DNA from: Mucor racemosus
Taxonomy: Eukaryota; Mucoromycota; Mucoromycetes; Mucorales; Mucoraceae
Direction of reading: 5' to 3'
NCBI GenBank assembly: GCA_027405735.1
Contig: JAPEHQ010000006.1
Span: forward strand, 2,294,001-2,358,000
DNA: 64,000 nt
In this document: positions 60,220 to 64,000 of the stretch, piece by piece
Numbering within the stretch: the stretch's first letter is position 1
Layout: each line of letters begins with the position of its first letter
Made by a program: the position numbers and the translations under genes
Notes under the pieces: model-generated
What the model was told of the DNA's origin: nothing
Seen by the model: the letters and a program-made list of their open reading frames with translations, nothing else
Database searches by the model: none

Positions 60220-60640
60220 ACTAGGGTCAGTAAGCTCACCAGTTTTCGACGAATATAAATTCAAATGATCTCTCATTGCAATGGCAGATACTTCTAGTAT
60301 AGATCCACAAGGTTGCAAAAGGTTTAACCTTTCGGAGTTGCTGTGGAAATAGAGAAATAAAAACTCGTACTTGTCTAAACTATTATTTGTATGAATTGTT
60401 TCAGATATTCTTTGAGATTTTTTATAAAATCAAATAATGGTTTAAAATTAAATTTTAAAGTTGCACTTAATGCATAGTAGATGTACAAATAATGTATCTT
60501 AATTTCATTAGCCAACAACTGTTTTTGAAGGAGAATAGCACAATTTTCAATAAAAAATCTGTCTTCCCCTGCTTGAAAAAAGATAAAATTACTGGAATAA
60601 TGCGCGTAATCAGACCCAAATGAGCCGACAGTTTTAAAGT
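60220..60640 (-). repeat. Dispersed repeat R3, copy 3
   Basis: Complement of the R3 copy at 37540-37970. On the minus strand frames read ILLQKQLLANEIKIHYLY and RLNLLQPCGSILEVSAIAM, separated by stops: a probable dead coding sequence. Confidence 0.6.
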
Positions 60641-61365
60641 AAATATTACAGCTGTACCAGTATCCAGAATTAAATTTTCAGCATTCCATTGATATGCTAG
60701 TTAAATTGTAGGAATAAAACGCGCACTTTTTTTTTTTGAGTGGGGTTTGTAGCTTATCAGCGGACCATTCCAAATTAGAAATGGCCAAAACCAGCATATA
60801 TGGGCGTTTGAGATTTTCTTTGGAAGGTAAATCTATAAACTTTGCGATAAATGTACATAAAAAAGTGTGAGAGTTGATTTAAAAGCTTTTTATAGTTAAT
60901 GCTTCTAAAACATCATGTTTTGTTGATAAAAATTCTCTGATTTGTGCATTTTTAAGATTTAAAATTTTCATTTTCATTACACATATTTATTATGCATTTA
61001 CAAATGTAGGTTACGAAATCTATAGGAATAATCAGTACATTACTCATTAAATATATATATATGTATTTTTTCAAATAAACGATATTAACATTAGTCTATC
61101 TAGATATTGAAGTCTTCACAATTAATAAAAACAAAACTTGGATCGTTTATATTTTTTGGTTGAAAAATTAACTTTTTATGATTTTTACTTTATATTTACA
61201 AGAATGCTAATTATATTGAAATGTATGGGGGTTTGTATGTGTTTGTGTAGTAAAGAGCTTTAAAAAAAATCCAATGATATTGAACAAAGTAATAGTTATT
61301 ATAAGAAAAGGGGAAGGGAGAGAAAGGGGATATAATAGATAATTTTTTTTTATGCGATGCGAGAT
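60641..61365. other. Region without recognised genes
   Basis: A/T-rich, with the 3' UTR of the C78 peptidase gene at its right end. No coding sequence. Confidence 0.4.
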
Positions 61366-62903
61366 TTACATGACAGCCAAACTAGTAACATTTTTCATTC
61401 TTTCTCTTTCATCTTCATTTAATAAATAACCCTTATTTGAGTCCCAAGCCATTTTACCATTTTGATAATCAACTTGACCCAAGACCAGAACCTGATATTG
61501 TTTATGTTTTCCAATTGATTTGTCATCTACTCTAAATGGTCGCAATAAACTTGAAGGTAATGGAGCATGTTTTAAACGAGCTAAAAATCTTTTGCTTATA
61601 GAACTGTCTTTTTTATCATCATGATTCAATATATCAATTTCTTCCTCTTCATCGTCATCAGCTTCACTATCCTCTTCATTGATGTGCTCTTCAGGTTCTA
61701 CTGGTTCTTCTACATTTTGAGATGATCTATAACTACGAAGGATTCTTCTTCCAGGATCAAACATGATCAAGTTTCTTTTTCCAGATTTTAATAATTCTAT
61801 GCCAACAACGGTTCGACTGTGTCCTTGATGTTGTAAATAAAGAGGTGGTCTGTTTGTAATACAAACTGCTTTCGTACTTTTTTTTTGTGTAGTGGAATCC
61901 ATAAAGTAAGATTGAATCCAATCCATTAATTCATGATGTAAATGCTGAGGTCCTGGTTGATGAAAGTCTATAATAGTGGAACGAATACCAAGGTAAGCTA
62001 GTAAGGTGTATACTTCAGTGGTACCAATCCATTTGCGGGTCTTGAATACATGATGGTCTAATTGAGCAGCACCCAATGTATCAAAGCCTATAATTTACAA
62101 TCAAGTTGAGTAACATTAAATATGCAAAACAATCTTAACCTCAAGAAAGTCTTACCTTCTTGCCATGCTTTTTCAATTAATAACTGAATGCCTGATATAT
62201 CGAGTACATTTTTTAATAATGGTTCGCCATCCTGCTTCTTTCTCTCAAGAAATGTCATCAACATTTGACAATTACGGTAACCACATCCCCATCCTAAATC
62301 CATTAAGCCAGTTGATAAATGATCTGTCAATGGACTACACAGGTAGGCAGAAAGAGTATCTGCTTTTCTAAAGTTTGGTTCTAGCCGAGGAATCACACCT
62401 ATCAAAATAAAGAAAAAAGATGAATACATTTCTTTTATTGGTTAAATGGAAAAACAAAAAAAGCTTAGACACAAAACATACCAGCTGTTCTACAATCTTG
62501 CTTTAATATAGATACTTTCTCCCAAAGCTCTTTATCGGCATTAATACGAGAGCGAAAAAATTTACATTGCTTTTGCTTTTTTGAAGTATCTTCCATGACA
62601 AGACTATCATCTGATTCTTTTCTCTAATATAAACAATAAAAAAAAAAAAAAAAGTTAAAACCAAATTTAGCTACATAGGGCGAGGGGTGGGGGGGGGGGA
62701 GGGGAGAATACAGTGGAGGCTGAAACAGGCATAGTCCACTGCGGATTTCTTCTCTTTCTGCCCAAATTATTACAAAAATGTCTGTACCTTTAAACTGACT
62801 TTGACATCCTCAGATGCTTTTGCTGCGAAATAAAAAAAATGAATACTTGTAGCATGACACTTAGCAATTCTATTTTACCTTGTCTAGTAATAGTTTGTGT
62901 CAT
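61366..62903 (-). CDS. Peptidase family C78 deubiquitinase-like protein (ZUP1/Mug105 type)
   Basis: Five exons: 62903-62879 (25 bp), 62822-62788 (35 bp), 62623-62482, 62398-62156, 62087-61366; 388 residues. The C78 fold is clear: the catalytic cysteine in LGWGCGYRNCQM (Cys ~106), then GIQLLIEKAWQEG and GFDTLGAAQLDHHV.KTRKWIGTTE, LAYLGIRSTIIDFH, the catalytic His in LQHQGHSRTVVGIE, and Asp in MFDPGRRI. The C-terminal block KQYQVLVLGQVDY is also family-typical. Family members cleave Lys63-linked ubiquitin (ZUP1) or UFM1 (UFSP). No zinc fingers or ubiquitin-interacting helices are visible in the short ~67-residue N-terminus, so it resembles fungal Mug105 more than animal ZUP1. An acidic insert (EEDSEADDDEEEEID) sits before the last block. 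Confidence 0.88.
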
Positions 62904-63908
62904 TTTATTCAATGTAAAAATTATTTAATTCTAAAAAAAGACAATACAAAAAGAGAAGAAAAAAAAAAAATAGAGGAAAAGAAGGGAACAAAAAAAAAAA
63001 AAAAAAAAAAAAAAAAAGAAAAATTTTAGATTGGTTTCGTTTGTTTTTGATTTTGTTTTGCAGCTCAAATGAGAATTGATTCCATATTTATAAGCTTCAA
63101 GATCGTTTACCTTGATTAAAAGGATTTAAATAGCCAAAAAAGATGTTCAATGTCAAGATAAAAAGTTACCAAATGTCGAAAGATGACTTTGCTAAAGTTG
63201 AGTGAATCAATTGTGTGAGATCTTGAAATCAGGAGTCACCCTATACAACAAAGAAACACCAATGACCAATATGGTAATTTGCGGTTACCATTAGACAGCA
63301 TATAATGGTGTTTTTGCTTGATATTGAAATTATTGTTGAAGCCTGTCATTGCCTAGATTAGGTTCCATTGACATTTACAGAATAAACAAAATGTAAATGT
63401 CTAAATCAATCAAGACGTTTGTCAGCATATCAAATGAAATCTGCAATTACAACAATCTCATCCTTGCCTTTACTAAATATTTGCATTGAAGAATCAAATG
63501 TAGAAAATCTCAATCTCTAGCAATGTTTATACAACATTCAATTGTGCATGTCTAATTTAAATCAAACAATCACAACTTCATCCTCGTCTACATTCACTAA
63601 ATCAAATAATGCTCAATTGCAACGTTAATTCTCCATGGCATTGCTACTATCACTCTTCCTCGAATTATATTAAATGTGTCTTTCAAAAGGTCTAGTTTGA
63701 TAATATCGGTCTATATAAATAATCGTGTAATTCTTTTTATTGAGATTTCTTTATAATAATAAAGGTTGTATGTATACAAAAGAAGATTTTTGTCAAAGCA
63801 AAAAACTAACCGAGAAAGAAAAATATGTTAGTTTTTAAATATATATATCAATCGTAAGTTATCGAATTTACATACAAAATTAAAGAGGGAATAGTGAAAA
63901 TCAATAAT
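62904..63908. other. Intergenic with A and G tracts
   Basis: Promoter of the C78 peptidase gene at the left (A tracts at 62960-62970 and 62988-63017) and 3' UTR of the next minus-strand gene at the right. No coding frame. Confidence 0.5.
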
Positions 63909-64000
63909 TTAATGATGACTCTTCTTGTTGTTAAGGAAGAAATGTTCATAAGTACAATAAGCAGCAAAGGCAACAGTTGCAATACCGAGTCCAGGGAACA
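63909..64000 (-). CDS. 3' end of a small complex I subunit gene (NDUFB3/B12-like), partial
   Basis: Minus-strand frame entering at the window edge and ending TAA at 63911-63909: FPGLGIATVAFAAYCTYEHF then FLNNKKSHH-stop. A single membrane helix preceded by FPGLG and followed by a short polar His-containing tail is the pattern of fungal NADH:ubiquinone oxidoreductase B12 subunits (NDUFB3). Only ~30 residues are visible, so the family call is tentative; that it is coding is likely. Confidence 0.6.
   Translation of the reverse strand, partial: FPGLGIATVAFAAYCTYEHFFLNNKKSHH

Noticed and set aside
1..64000. CRISPR arrays, operons, ribosome-binding sites or prophage
   Set aside because: Spliced genes and fungal protein families show this is eukaryotic DNA; no regularly spaced direct repeats of CRISPR type were seen.

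Overview
This is a eukaryotic, AT-rich fungal window. Genes are split by many short introns (about 50-85 bp, GT..AG, often with a CTAAC/CTAAT-like branch site), the intergenic DNA is packed with decayed transposons, and the proteins (EF1-gamma, PKA catalytic subunit, trehalose-phosphate synthase family, Ach1-type CoA hydrolase, FAS1 and MFS proteins) fit a Mucoromycota/Mucorales genome. That placement is inferred from protein character and gene structure; no marker sequence proves a genus.

Layout. 1-14.3 kb is a gene island: TPS2-like trehalose enzyme (minus, cut by the window start), EF1-gamma (minus), SUMO ligase Nse2/Mms21 (plus), an MFS transporter (plus), a five-repeat-class FAS1 membrane protein (plus) and a secreted sugar-dehydrogenase-like beta-propeller protein (minus). 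14.3-31.9 kb is a transposon graveyard: dispersed repeats, LTRs and a decayed Ty3/gypsy pol (minus) into which a structurally complete pogo/Tigger DNA transposon (21413-23920) has jumped. 31.9-36.4 kb is a second gene island on the plus strand: PKA catalytic subunit, a DH-domain RhoGEF and mitochondrial Qri7/OSGEPL1. 36.4-48 kb is repeats again, including a near-perfect 2.3-kb inverted repeat pair (41056-43364 / 44311-46620). 48.0-49.5 kb is a broken CaM-kinase gene. 49.9-55.1 kb holds an amino-acid permease and acetyl-CoA hydrolase (both plus). 55.1-61.3 kb is repeats and a MITE-like element. 61.4-64 kb holds a peptidase C78 (ZUP1/Mug105-like) gene and the 3' end of a small complex I subunit gene (both minus).

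The intact genes are ordinary housekeeping or signalling genes with no operon-like relation to each other. The unusual material is in the repeats: a repeat family (R1) that carries a fragment of a host dynein intermediate-chain gene and exists in four rearranged copies; two LTR families with length-conserved solo copies (533 and 392 bp), two of which show clear target-site duplications; the nested pogo-in-gypsy insertion whose removal leaves the gypsy reading frame open; and the long palindrome. Repeat names R1-R4, LTR-a and LTR-b are mine. All coordinates were worked out by eye; exon boundaries were checked by frame arithmetic, repeat boundaries are approximate unless stated.
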